From assembly GCA_900315225.1 (NCBI GenBank), contig OMYM01000428.1:1-39332 (forward strand): 39,332 nucleotides of DNA, in the 5' to 3' direction. A program made the translations under genes and the position numbers. Every line of letters begins with the position of its first letter. Position 1 is the first letter of the stretch. Positions 24,622-32,564 of the stretch are shown one piece after another. The DNA comes from an uncultured Erysipelotrichaceae bacterium. GTDB taxonomy: Bacteria; Bacillota_I; Bacilli_A; Erysipelotrichales; Erysipelotrichaceae. The notes below the pieces were generated by a model. It was not told the DNA's origin. It saw only the letters and a program-made list of their open reading frames with translations, and did no database searches.

Positions 24622-25194
24622 CTATGCATTCTTGCCAAGCATGAACGCCTTTTTATTCAATTCAATGAAGCGGGCAGGCACATTTGCCTCAAGGGAAGCC
24701 ATCCACGCCTCGTCAGGCAAGTCAAAGTAATGCGACAACCTACCCATCAGCACAATGTTAATGGCGCGCGCGGAACCCGCTTCTTCCGCCAAGGCGAGGC
24801 AATCCAAGGCATCCACCTTGACACCAAGCGCCTTGATCTTGCCAATGACATCCTCGGGATAAGCCGCAGCACCCGTCACCACCGGCATCGGATCAATCTC
24901 CTGCGTGTTAGTCACCAAGACACCGTCTTTTTTCAGAAATGGCAGCCAGCGCGCGGCTTCCAGTGCTTCAAAGGAAACAATGAAGTCCGCCTGTCCCTTG
25001 TCGATGACCGGGGAATATACCTTGTCCCCGTATCTCACATATGTAACAACGCTTCCTCCGCGCTGGCTCATGCCATGCACCTCGGAAACCTTGACATCGT
25101 AACCTTGCCCCATCAATAGATGACCAAGGAGCTTGGAAGCAACCAGCGTTCCCTGACCACCAACGCCAACGATCATAATATTCTTTGTCTTCAT
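24622..25194 (-). CDS. iorB: Indolepyruvate:ferredoxin oxidoreductase beta subunit
   Basis: 190 aa from the second ATG (25194), which has the better distance to AAGGAGG; the first ATG (25200) overlaps the iorA stop by ATGA. It is the gamma-type domain of 2-oxoacid:ferredoxin oxidoreductases: NIMIVGVGGQGTLVASKLL at the start, VKVSEVHGMSQRGGSVVTYV, then DFIVSFEALEAARW. Together with IorA it converts aryl-pyruvates and CoA into aryl-acetyl-CoA, CO2 and reduced ferredoxin. Confidence 0.95.
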   Translation of the reverse strand: MKTKNIMIVGVGGQGTLVASKLLGHLLMGQGYDVKVSEVHGMSQRGGSVVTYVRYGDKVYSPVIDKGQADFIVSFEALEAARWLPFLKKDGVLVTNTQEIDPMPVVTGAAAYPEDVIGKIKALGVKVDALDCLALAEEAGSARAINIVLMGRLSHYFDLPDEAWMASLEANVPARFIELNKKAFMLGKNA

Positions 25195-25196
25195 GC

Positions 25197-26960
25197 TCAT
25201 GCCTCCTTGGCGCTTGACTCGAATGCGCCAAACCTGCACATCTGGCTGCACACGCCACAGCCAACGCACAACGTTGCATCAACCCGCGCCTTGCCGTTCT
25301 TGATCGATACCGCAGGGCACCCAATGCGCATGCAAGACTTGCAGCCAATGCACTTATCGGTATTTACCTTCAGCGGAGCCTTGTGCTTGACATACTTCAA
25401 CAACGCGCAAGGTCTTCTTGATATGATGACGGAAGGACCTTCCACCTTCAGTTCTTCCTTAAGCGCCGCATCACATTGCGCCAAGTCGTATGGATCAACG
25501 ACACGCACGCGCTCGAATCCCATCGCTTTGCACAATGCCTCAAGGTCGATCTTGCCCGCAGGCTCGTTTTTGATGTTGTATCCCGTCGTAGGATTCTGCT
25601 GGTGCCCCGTCATTCCCGTGATTGAGTTATCAAGGATAATGACAACCGAGTTTGATTGGTTGTACGCCACATTAGCAAGACCTGTCATGCCGGAATGCAT
25701 GAATGTGGAATCGCCGATGACCGCCACCGTCTTGTGTTCGCTCGCTTCGCCAAGCATCTTGTTGAAGCCGTGCAAAGCGCCAATGGATGCCCCCATGCAC
25801 AGCGTCAATTCAATCGCCCCAAGCGGTTGCACCGCGCCAAGCGTGTAGCAGCCAATATCGCCAAGAACCGTGCAATTGTTTTTCTTCAATGTATAAAACA
25901 ACCCTCTATGCGGACATCCCGCACACATGACCGGCGGACGCGCCGGGATATTTTCCTCTAGCGCAACGCCATTGTCGATATCCTTGTCAAACGCCTGGGC
26001 GATCATGTTCTGCGAGAATTCCCCGCACATTGGAAGCCTATCCTTGCCAATGCAATCTATGCCAAGAGCGCGCACATGGTTTTCTATGATCGGATCCAGT
26101 TCCTCGACGACCGCCACTGTCTTTACATGCGAAGCGAATTCCTTGATCAACTCTATCGGCAATGGATTGGTCATGCCAAGCTTCAAGACCCATGCTTCCT
26201 CGCCAAACACCTCCTTGACGTATTGGTAGGACGTGGAATGGGTGATGATGCCAAGCGCATCGCTTGTCCCCTGCTCAATTCGGTTGAGCGGGGATGTCTC
26301 TGCATAGGCGACCAGCTTTGCTGTCCGTTCCTCAACGAATGGATGGCGCTTGATCGCATTTCCCGGCATCATGACATATTTCGCAATATTCTTTTCGTAT
26401 TCCTTGAGCGGAACGACTCTTTCCCCTGGCTCGACAATGGATTGCGAATGCGCGACCCTGGTGCACATCTTGAGCAACACTGGAGTATCAAAATCCTCGG
26501 AAATCTCATAGGCAAGCTTGGCAAACGCCAGCGCCTCGGACGCATCCGAAGGCTCCAGCATCGGCACCTTTGCGGCCAAAGCATGATGGCGGCTGTCCTG
26601 CTCGTTTTGCGAGGAATGCATTCCTGCATCATCGGCCACGCCAATGACCAAGCCAGCGTTTACGCCCGTATACGACATCGTGTACAACGGATCCGCCGCA
26701 ACATTCAATCCGACATGCTTCTGCGCACAAAACGCACGCCTTCCCGCCAGACTAGCCCCGAAAGCGGACTCCATGGCGACTTTTTCATTTGGCGCCCATT
26801 CGCAGTAGATCTCATCATATTTTGCCGCTTCCTCTGTGATCTCTGTGGACGGGGTGCCTGGATAGCTTGATATGAAACAGACACCGGCCTCATAGAGGCC
26901 CCTGGCAACAGCCTTGTTGCCAAGCATCAGCTGCCTGTTTCCCTTGTTCTCATTTTCCAT
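25197..26960 (-). CDS. iorA: Indolepyruvate:ferredoxin oxidoreductase alpha subunit
   Basis: 587 aa; the ATG at 26960 follows AAGGAGG with 8-base spacing (a GTG one codon earlier is less likely). N-terminal pyrimidine-type half with SSYPGTPSTEITE; the thiamine-diphosphate half has the signature GDSTFMHSG...ILDNSITGMTGHQQNP (~415-450); the C-terminus carries two 4Fe-4S clusters, CIGCKSCMRIGCP and CVGCGVCSQMC (~531-575). First gene of the iorA-iorB-paaK-ACT operon, with a strong promoter at 26984-27012. Cytoplasmic, oxygen-sensitive: the cell lives without oxygen or copes poorly with it. Confidence 0.97.
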   Translation of the reverse strand: MENENKGNRQLMLGNKAVARGLYEAGVCFISSYPGTPSTEITEEAAKYDEIYCEWAPNEKVAMESAFGASLAGRRAFCAQKHVGLNVAADPLYTMSYTGVNAGLVIGVADDAGMHSSQNEQDSRHHALAAKVPMLEPSDASEALAFAKLAYEISEDFDTPVLLKMCTRVAHSQSIVEPGERVVPLKEYEKNIAKYVMMPGNAIKRHPFVEERTAKLVAYAETSPLNRIEQGTSDALGIITHSTSYQYVKEVFGEEAWVLKLGMTNPLPIELIKEFASHVKTVAVVEELDPIIENHVRALGIDCIGKDRLPMCGEFSQNMIAQAFDKDIDNGVALEENIPARPPVMCAGCPHRGLFYTLKKNNCTVLGDIGCYTLGAVQPLGAIELTLCMGASIGALHGFNKMLGEASEHKTVAVIGDSTFMHSGMTGLANVAYNQSNSVVIILDNSITGMTGHQQNPTTGYNIKNEPAGKIDLEALCKAMGFERVRVVDPYDLAQCDAALKEELKVEGPSVIISRRPCALLKYVKHKAPLKVNTDKCIGCKSCMRIGCPAVSIKNGKARVDATLCVGCGVCSQMCRFGAFESSAKEA

Positions 26961-26983
26961 CACAAGAACCTCCTTGATTTGCT

Positions 26984-27012
26984 ATTGTATATAATCGGTT
27001 GGAATAAATCAA
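26984..27012 (-). promoter_or_regulatory. Promoter of the iorA operon
   Basis: On the minus strand TTGATT (27007-27012), 17-bp spacer, TACAAT (26984-26989), about 24 bp before the iorA start. A GCTTTAGCGTG site is 10 bp upstream of the -35 box. Confidence 0.7.
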
Positions 27013-27021
27013 CACTTGTTT

Positions 27022-27032
27022 GCTTTAGCGTG
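27022..27032. promoter_or_regulatory. GCTTTAGCGTG site upstream of iorA
   Basis: The same 11-mer is in the promoter of the TrpR-related gene at 28902-28912, and a related inverted repeat follows the symporter promoter. Probable operator of a local regulator. Confidence 0.5.
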
Positions 27033-27088
27033 CCAAAGTAACGTAAAGCTTTATGTATCAAATAATATTTTGCTTTGATCGCGTTTCG

Positions 27089-27157
27089 ATAATGAAACCG
27101 TTTTCGGCCACGCCAGCCTTGAATTCTCTTCAAGCACCAGCATGGCCGTTGCATTAT
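27089..27157. repeat. Nested inverted repeats after the symporter gene
   Basis: Inner hairpin CTTGAA-TTCTC-TTCAAG (27118-27134), then CGGCCA (27105-27110) with TGGCCG (27143-27148), then ATAATG (27089-27094) with CATTAT (27152-27157), all centred on the same point. No T-run follows, so this is not a standard terminator. It lies in the 3' region of the symporter transcript, upstream of the iorA promoter. Confidence 0.5.
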
Positions 27158-27174
27158 GACAATGTACGAATACG

Positions 27175-28722
27175 TCAATCGTTTTTGTCGCCAAGTGCTT
27201 CTCTTTGCGCCACAAGAACCTTTTCCTCATAGCACGCAAAGGCATCCTCGACAACCTTTTGGTCTGGCTTTGGCGTAAACATCGAAACAATCGGAACGAC
27301 AATCAGTCCTGCGATCATGCAGAAGGCACCTGCATTGATCGGCGATTGCAAAAGCGTTGGGAAACTGCTTCTCACAAAGATATTCGCCATCATGACCACG
27401 GAGGAGAAGATAAAGCTGCACCATACGGATGCCTTGGAAACACCTTTCCAGTACAATCCATACAGGAATGGCGCCAAGAATGCTCCCGCCATTGCGCCCC
27501 AGGAAACACCCATCAGCTGCGCAATGAACGTAACGTTGGAACGGTACTGGATAATCGCAAGGACAACCGAGATTAAAATGAACACAACGATCAGCCAACG
27601 CATCACAAGCACCTGTTTTTTCTCATCCATATCCTTGACAAACTCATCCTTGATCAAGTCAAGCGTCAATGTCGAGCTGGATGTCAGAACAAGTGAAGAA
27701 AGCGTCGACATGGATGCGGAAAGAACCAAGATGACAACGATCGCAATCAATGTATCCGGCAAGCCCGACAACATGGTGGGAATGACGGAATCGTAGCCAT
27801 TTGCGGCGATGTCGATGGAGTCAGAGAACAAACGGCCAAATCCACCAAGGAAGTAGCAGCCACCTGCCACGACGAACGCGAAGAACGTCGAGACAATGGT
27901 TCCCGTCGAGATCGATTTTTCGCTCTTGATCGCGTAGAATTTCTGCACCATCTGCGGCAAGCCCCAGGTTCCCAGCGAAGTCAGGATGACAACACCCAGC
28001 AGATTCACTGGATCTGGTCCAAAGAAGGAGTTAAACACGCCAGGCGTGGTCGAAACCGTCTCGTCGACCACCCTTCCCAGACCATCCAATGCCATCAGGA
28101 AACCACCCTTGCTATTTAATACGGATACAACAACCGCTGTAATGCCAAACAACATGATAATCCCCTGGATGAAATCGTTGATGGCTGTCGCCATGTATCC
28201 CCCCGCAATGACATACACCCCGGTCAATATGGCCATGACAATGACGCAAATGGAGTAGTCAATGTTGAACGCCATGCCAAAGAGCCTGGAAAGACCATTG
28301 TACAGTGAAGCTGTGTATGGAATCAGGAATATGAATGTAATGGCGGATGCAGCGATCTTGAGCGCCCTGGAGCCAAAGCGGCTTTCAAAGAACTGCGGCA
28401 TTGTCCTGGAATCCAAATGCTGGGACATAATGCGCGTCCTTCTGCCAAGGATTACCCATGCAAGCAAGGAGCCGATCAAAGCATTGCCGATGCCGGCCCA
28501 TGTAGCGGCGATGCCGTACTTCCAGCCAAACTGCCCTGCATAACCCACAAATACAACGGCCGAAAAATACGAAGTTCCAAACGCAAACGCCGTCAGCCAC
28601 GGTCCAACCGACCGTCCGCCCAACACAAACCCATTGACATCCGTGGATGTCCTACGGCAGTAGAAACCTACGCCGATCATGATGGTAAAGAATACCACCA
28701 GCATCAGAATCTTGATAAACAT
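27175..28722 (-). CDS. Sodium:solute symporter (SSS family)
   Basis: 515 aa from the ATG at 28722 after AAAGGGGATAAAATT; a 46-codon upstream extension reads through the promoter and is rejected. About 13 hydrophobic helices. Family features: a short N-terminal helix, DVNGFVLGGRSVGPWLTAF, then FGTSYFSAVVFVGYAGQFGWKYG, and later LSASMSTLSSLVLTSSSTLTLDL, the Ser/Thr-rich helix that forms the second sodium site. It resembles the PutP/PanF branch. Position between the ior operon and the TrpR-like/aminotransferase genes suggests uptake of an amino acid or an organic acid (inference). A perfect inverted repeat sits in its 5' untranslated region. Confidence 0.92.
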   Translation of the reverse strand: MFIKILMLVVFFTIMIGVGFYCRRTSTDVNGFVLGGRSVGPWLTAFAFGTSYFSAVVFVGYAGQFGWKYGIAATWAGIGNALIGSLLAWVILGRRTRIMSQHLDSRTMPQFFESRFGSRALKIAASAITFIFLIPYTASLYNGLSRLFGMAFNIDYSICVIVMAILTGVYVIAGGYMATAINDFIQGIIMLFGITAVVVSVLNSKGGFLMALDGLGRVVDETVSTTPGVFNSFFGPDPVNLLGVVILTSLGTWGLPQMVQKFYAIKSEKSISTGTIVSTFFAFVVAGGCYFLGGFGRLFSDSIDIAANGYDSVIPTMLSGLPDTLIAIVVILVLSASMSTLSSLVLTSSSTLTLDLIKDEFVKDMDEKKQVLVMRWLIVVFILISVVLAIIQYRSNVTFIAQLMGVSWGAMAGAFLAPFLYGLYWKGVSKASVWCSFIFSSVVMMANIFVRSSFPTLLQSPINAGAFCMIAGLIVVPIVSMFTPKPDQKVVEDAFACYEEKVLVAQREALGDKND

Positions 28723-28753
28723 AATTTTATCCCCTTTCACTTCATGGGCGCTT

Positions 28754-28773
28754 CGCTTTATTGCTCTAAAGCG
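28754..28773. promoter_or_regulatory. Inverted-repeat operator CGCTTTA-N6-TAAAGCG
   Basis: Perfect 7-bp arms with a 6-bp centre, located just downstream of the predicted transcription start of the symporter gene. This is where a repressor would block elongation or initiation. Confidence 0.6.
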
Positions 28774-28785
28774 CCAACGCAATAG

Positions 28786-28814
28786 AGTATACATCCATCC
28801 CGAAAATTTTGCAA
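28786..28814 (-). promoter_or_regulatory. Promoter of the symporter gene
   Basis: On the minus strand TTGCAA (28809-28814), 17-bp spacer, TATACT (28786-28791), 64 bp before the start codon. Confidence 0.75.
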
Positions 28815-28890
28815 GCATATTTTTTTCGAATTTTTCTTCGTTCGTAGAAACACAATACAATCACTTTTTTCATCCTTGTATTATTTCTTC

Positions 28891-28919
28891 TTGTGTTTAG
28901 CGCTTTAGCGTGATAAAAT
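28891..28919 (+). promoter_or_regulatory. Promoter of the TrpR-like gene with internal operator
   Basis: TTGTGT (28891-28896), 17-bp spacer, TAAAAT (28914-28919). The spacer is filled by TTTAGCGCTTTAGCGTG, two direct TTTAGCG units that include the 11-mer shared with the iorA promoter. A protein bound there would repress the gene. Confidence 0.65.
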
Positions 28920-28965
28920 AATGCAGCTTGATCACTTACGAAAAAACCATGCAACGGAGGATACA

Positions 28966-29280
28966 ATGAAAAAGGATCTAACATCAGAAGCTGTTTCAAG
29001 GTTTTACGACGCCGTGCTCTGTCTCGATACGCCGGAAGAATGCAGGATGTTTTTCGCCGACATATGCACGCCAAATGAACTATTGTCCATTTCCCAGCGC
29101 TATCATGTCGCCGCCTTGCTCCACGAGGGAAAGACCTACAAGGAGATCTCGACGATCACCCAGGCCTCGACCACGACGATCAGCCGAGTCAATCGCCTGC
29201 TTCAAAACAGCCAAAGCGGCATCGACATTACGTTCAGGCGCATGGATCAACGCAAACGGGAGGAACATAACGATGATTAA
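28966..29280 (+). CDS. TrpR/YerC-YecD-family regulator
   Basis: 104 aa, the usual length of YerC/YecD-type proteins; ATG after ACGGAGGATACA (an in-frame start at 28921 lies at the promoter and is rejected). The core FFADICTPNELLSISQRYHVAALLHEGKTYKEISTITQASTTTISRVNR, spanning ~27-75, is the TrpR-like all-helical fold, with the last part a helix-turn-helix. Dimeric DNA binding is expected. The stop codon lies within the start region of the aminotransferase gene, so both are co-expressed. With a shared site in three nearby promoters, it is the likely controller of the ior operon, symporter and its own operon. The ligand may be an aromatic amino acid, by analogy with TrpR (inference). Confidence 0.88.
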   Translation: MKKDLTSEAVSRFYDAVLCLDTPEECRMFFADICTPNELLSISQRYHVAALLHEGKTYKEISTITQASTTTISRVNRLLQNSQSGIDITFRRMDQRKREEHNDD

Positions 29281-30457
29281 CGAAACAATGAAAAACTATG
29301 GGCAGAACCGTTCTGTCATCAGGGATCTCTTCGAGTTTGGCCTACAAAAAAAGGCCGAAATCGGCGAAGAGAATGTCTATGACTTCAGCCTTGGCAACCC
29401 CAATGTCGCATCGCCTCGGGCTGTCAACGAAACGATTATCGAGCTATTGAACACGCGCGACGACATGTATCTCCATGGATACACGTCCGCACAAGGCGAC
29501 GCCAAATGCAGGCAAGCCATTGTCGATGATCTGAACAAGCGCTTTGACACATCCTTTAAAAAGGAGAATATCTATGTCACATGCGGTGCCGCCGCATCGT
29601 TGAAGATCGTTTTGACTGCCTTGCATGCCCCGTGCGACGAGGTCATTGCCTTCACCCCATATTTCCCTGAATACAAGGTGTTCGCCGAAACAACCGGCGC
29701 GCGCCTTGTCGAGGTTCCCTCGGACATGGACAGCTTCCAGATCGATTTCGCCAAGCTAGAGCCAGCGATAACGCCCCGCACCAAGGCGGTGATCGTAAAT
29801 TCCCCGAACAATCCTTCCGGTGTCGTCTACACTGAGGAAACAATACAAAGGCTTGCCACGCTGCTTTCCGCCAAGGAACAGGAATTTGGCCACGCGATCT
29901 ACCTGATTACCGACGAGCCATACAGAGAGCTTGTCTACGATGGCATCAAGGTTCCCTTTGTGACCAAATACTACCGCGACACCATCGTATGCTACTCATA
30001 CTCCAAGTCCCTAGCGCTTCCGGGCGAGAGACTTGGATACATTCTTGTCCCTGGCGAGATCACAGATTCCAGCGACATCTACGCCGCAGTGTGCGGGGCT
30101 GGGCGCGCGCTTGGATATGTATGCGCTCCAAGCCTGATGCAGCATGTCATTGAAAGATGCACGGGAATGGTATCGGATATCGAGGAATACCGCGAAAAGC
30201 GCGACCTGTTGTTTAATGCATTGACTGAATATGGCTTCACCTGCATTCACCCCGATGGCGCATTCTATCTCTTCGTCAAGTCGCCCGAGCCAGACGCAAA
30301 CGCATTCTCGCTCAAAGCGCGCGAATACAACCTTCTTCTTGTCCCAGCCGACAGCTTTGGCACTCCTGGCTTTGTCAGGATCGCCTATTGCGTTTCAACG
30401 GACATGATCAAGCGATCCCTGCCCGCCTTTAAGAAATTGGCGGAAAGCTATAAGTAA
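29273..30457 (+). CDS. PLP-dependent aminotransferase, class I/II
   Basis: 394 aa from the ATG at 29273, after GGGAGGAAC, overlapping the regulator stop by 8 bp. Fold type I features: DFSLGNPNVASP near the start, TCGAAASLKIVL (PLP phosphate region), NSPNNPSGVVY, DEPYRELVYDG, and the Schiff-base Lys245 in SYSKSLALPGERLGY; C-terminal PDGAFYLF and RIAYC with the carboxylate-binding Arg. It resembles aspartate/aromatic aminotransferases. Joined to a TrpR-like regulator and close to IorAB, it probably makes 2-oxo acids from aromatic or branched amino acids (inference). Confidence 0.93.
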   Translation: MINETMKNYGQNRSVIRDLFEFGLQKKAEIGEENVYDFSLGNPNVASPRAVNETIIELLNTRDDMYLHGYTSAQGDAKCRQAIVDDLNKRFDTSFKKENIYVTCGAAASLKIVLTALHAPCDEVIAFTPYFPEYKVFAETTGARLVEVPSDMDSFQIDFAKLEPAITPRTKAVIVNSPNNPSGVVYTEETIQRLATLLSAKEQEFGHAIYLITDEPYRELVYDGIKVPFVTKYYRDTIVCYSYSKSLALPGERLGYILVPGEITDSSDIYAAVCGAGRALGYVCAPSLMQHVIERCTGMVSDIEEYREKRDLLFNALTEYGFTCIHPDGAFYLFVKSPEPDANAFSLKAREYNLLLVPADSFGTPGFVRIAYCVSTDMIKRSLPAFKKLAESYK

Positions 30458-30480
30458 TATTGGAAAGGAAACAATCTACT

Positions 30481-32115
30481 ATGCCTATTACAGATCTCCT
30501 TGAGAGAAACAGCAAGCTTTACGGCGACGATGTCGCCCTTGTGGAAATCAACCCAGAACTAAAGGAAGAACAACGCGTCACCTGGAAGGAATACGAGCTG
30601 ATCCAGCCCACTTCCACTTCGTTCTACCGCAGGCAAATCACCTGGCACGTCTTTGACGAAAAAGCCAACCGTGTCGCCAACATGTTGATCGACAGAGGAA
30701 TCAAGCCTGGCCAGAAATGCGCGATTCTCCTCATGAATTGTCTGGAGTGGCTTCCGATTTATTTCGGCATCCTCAAGGCAGGCGCGATAGCCGTCCCGCT
30801 AAACTTCCGTTTCACCTCCGAGGAAATCGACTATTGCCTCAAGGCTTCTGACTCCGATGTTCTCTTCTATGGACCCGAGTTTATTGGGCGCATCGAGGAA
30901 ATCGCCGACAAGATCAAGAAAACGATTTTGCTGTACTATGTGGGAGACCAGACACCTTCTTATGCCGAGGACTACTTCCGCCAATCCTCTAATTCGTCTT
31001 CTATCGCACCACTCGTCCTTGTGGAAGACACAAACCAGGCAGCGATCTACTTCTCATCCGGAACAACCGGCTTCCCCAAGCCAATCCTGCTCCTTCATGA
31101 AGCTCTCTCGCAATCCGCCCAAATGGAAGCGATCCACCACGAAACAACGCGCATGGACAATTTCCTTTGTATTCCACCCCTCTACCATACCGGCGCCAAG
31201 ATGCATTGGTTTGGCTCCCTGTACACTGGGTCGCGCGCTGTCATCCTAAAGGGAAATTCCCCGGAATCGATCCTCTCTGCGGTATCGAACGAAAGATGCA
31301 CCATCGTATGGCTGCTTGTCCCTTGGGCGCAAGACATTCTTGCGGCATTGGACTCTGGCAAGCTGCGCAAGGAAGACTATGAGCTTGACCAATGGCGACT
31401 CATGCACATTGGCGCTCAGCCTGTGCCACCTAGCTTGATCAAGAGATGGTTCGAATACTTCCCGAACCACAAATACGACACAAACTATGGTCTTTCCGAG
31501 TCAACGGGACCTGGCTGCGTACACCTTGGCATCAATAATTCCCACAAGGTTGGCGCGATTGGCGTGCCTGGATACAACTGGAAAACCAAGATCGTCGATG
31601 AAAACAACGTTCCCGTCACCAAAGGCGATGTCGGCGAATTGTGCGTCAAGGGAAAAGGCGTCATGGTCGAGTACTACCATAACCCAGAGGCTACCGCCGA
31701 AGTCTTGGAAAACGGCTGGCTGCACACTGGCGACATGGCGCGCGAAGACGAGGATGGCTTCATCTATCTGGTTGATAGAAAGAAAGACGTCATTATCTCC
31801 GGTGGCGAAAATCTTTATCCTGTGCAGATCGAAAGTTTCCTGGCATCTCATCCGCGAATCCACGATGTAGCGGTCATTGGCTTGCCTGACCCACGCCTTG
31901 GCGAAATCGCTGCCGCGATCATCCAAGTCAGGGAAGGCATGACCTTGACTGAGCAAGAGGTCAACCAATTCTGCGTTGACTTGCCTCGCTACAAGCGTCC
32001 GCGCAAAATCATTTTCGCTGATGTCATCCGCAACCCCACCGGCAAGATCGACAAACCAAAGCTCAGGGAAATCTATTGCGGCGAGCGCCTTGTCGAGAAA
32101 CAATACAATTCCTGA
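30481..32115 (+). CDS. AMP-dependent acyl-CoA ligase (ANL superfamily)
   Basis: 544 aa from the ATG at 30481, following GGAAAGGAAAC; a TTG at 30460 is less likely. ANL motifs in order: A3 loop YFSSGTTGFPKP (~189-200), YGLSESTGPG (~337), the HTGDMAREDEDGF core (~413), DRKKDVIISGGENLYP hinge, and catalytic Lys in NPTGKIDKPKL (~518). The length and the CaiC/FadD-like order suggest a medium-chain or aryl acid as substrate. It begins 23 bp after the aminotransferase and ends before a terminator, so the TrpR-like, aminotransferase and ligase genes form one operon. A second, unrelated ligase (PaaK type) serves the ior operon. Confidence 0.93.
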   Translation: MPITDLLERNSKLYGDDVALVEINPELKEEQRVTWKEYELIQPTSTSFYRRQITWHVFDEKANRVANMLIDRGIKPGQKCAILLMNCLEWLPIYFGILKAGAIAVPLNFRFTSEEIDYCLKASDSDVLFYGPEFIGRIEEIADKIKKTILLYYVGDQTPSYAEDYFRQSSNSSSIAPLVLVEDTNQAAIYFSSGTTGFPKPILLLHEALSQSAQMEAIHHETTRMDNFLCIPPLYHTGAKMHWFGSLYTGSRAVILKGNSPESILSAVSNERCTIVWLLVPWAQDILAALDSGKLRKEDYELDQWRLMHIGAQPVPPSLIKRWFEYFPNHKYDTNYGLSESTGPGCVHLGINNSHKVGAIGVPGYNWKTKIVDENNVPVTKGDVGELCVKGKGVMVEYYHNPEATAEVLENGWLHTGDMAREDEDGFIYLVDRKKDVIISGGENLYPVQIESFLASHPRIHDVAVIGLPDPRLGEIAAAIIQVREGMTLTEQEVNQFCVDLPRYKRPRKIIFADVIRNPTGKIDKPKLREIYCGERLVEKQYNS

Positions 32116-32118
32116 TAT

Positions 32119-32150
32119 AAAAAGCCGATTCATCCGAATCGGCCTTTTTC
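32119..32150. terminator. Bidirectional intrinsic terminator
   Basis: AAAGCCGATTC-ATCC-GAATCGGCCTTTT (one mismatch) with A and T runs, between the ligase gene and the convergent thioesterase gene. Confidence 0.8.
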
Positions 32151-32156
32151 ATGTCT

Positions 32157-32555
32157 TTACAGCTTATGACCTATGATTGTAAACACCGCAACATCCGTAC
32201 CCATGTCATCGTAGGCATCCACATTGTAGATGCAGGTTGTCCTGCCATCCTTGCGACACGATGCCTTGGCAAACAAAACATTCCCTTTTGCGCCATGCAG
32301 GAAATGTACCGTTACGGATTCCGAGACAGTGTAGCGATGACGGTTGTTCGCTAAAACAGCAAACGCAAAATCCGCCAACATAAAGATCGCGCCTCCCATG
32401 ACGCCACCCCTGGCATTTCTATGTCCATCGTTCAACGCCATGGCGCAAACACACGCATCATCGTCCAATTCCTTGATCATCGCGCCATTCAGTGTCGCAA
32501 AATGATCGCCCTTGAAGAATGCACGCGCTTCTTCAATGTCTTTGAATACACCCAT
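32157..32555 (-). CDS. PaaI-like hotdog thioesterase
   Basis: 132 aa from the ATG at 32555; the TTG before it is not needed. Hotdog features: ARGGVMGGAIFMLADFAFAVLAN (the central helix with GG-x(3)-LAD, ~50-72) followed by VSESVTVHFLHGAKGNVLFAKA strands. PaaI/YbgC-type enzymes cleave acyl- or aryl-CoA. It begins 9 bp after the icd stop without a clear ribosome binding site, suggesting translational coupling with icd. The aryl-CoA chemistry of the neighbouring operon gives a plausible substrate (inference). Confidence 0.88.
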   Translation of the reverse strand: MGVFKDIEEARAFFKGDHFATLNGAMIKELDDDACVCAMALNDGHRNARGGVMGGAIFMLADFAFAVLANNRHRYTVSESVTVHFLHGAKGNVLFAKASCRKDGRTTCIYNVDAYDDMGTDVAVFTIIGHKL

Positions 32556-32564
32556 CAAGCGACT

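Noticed and set aside
28723..28860. N-terminal extension of the symporter
   Set aside because: It would read through the predicted promoter and operator; the ATG at 28722 has AAAGGGG upstream and gives the family's usual N-terminus.
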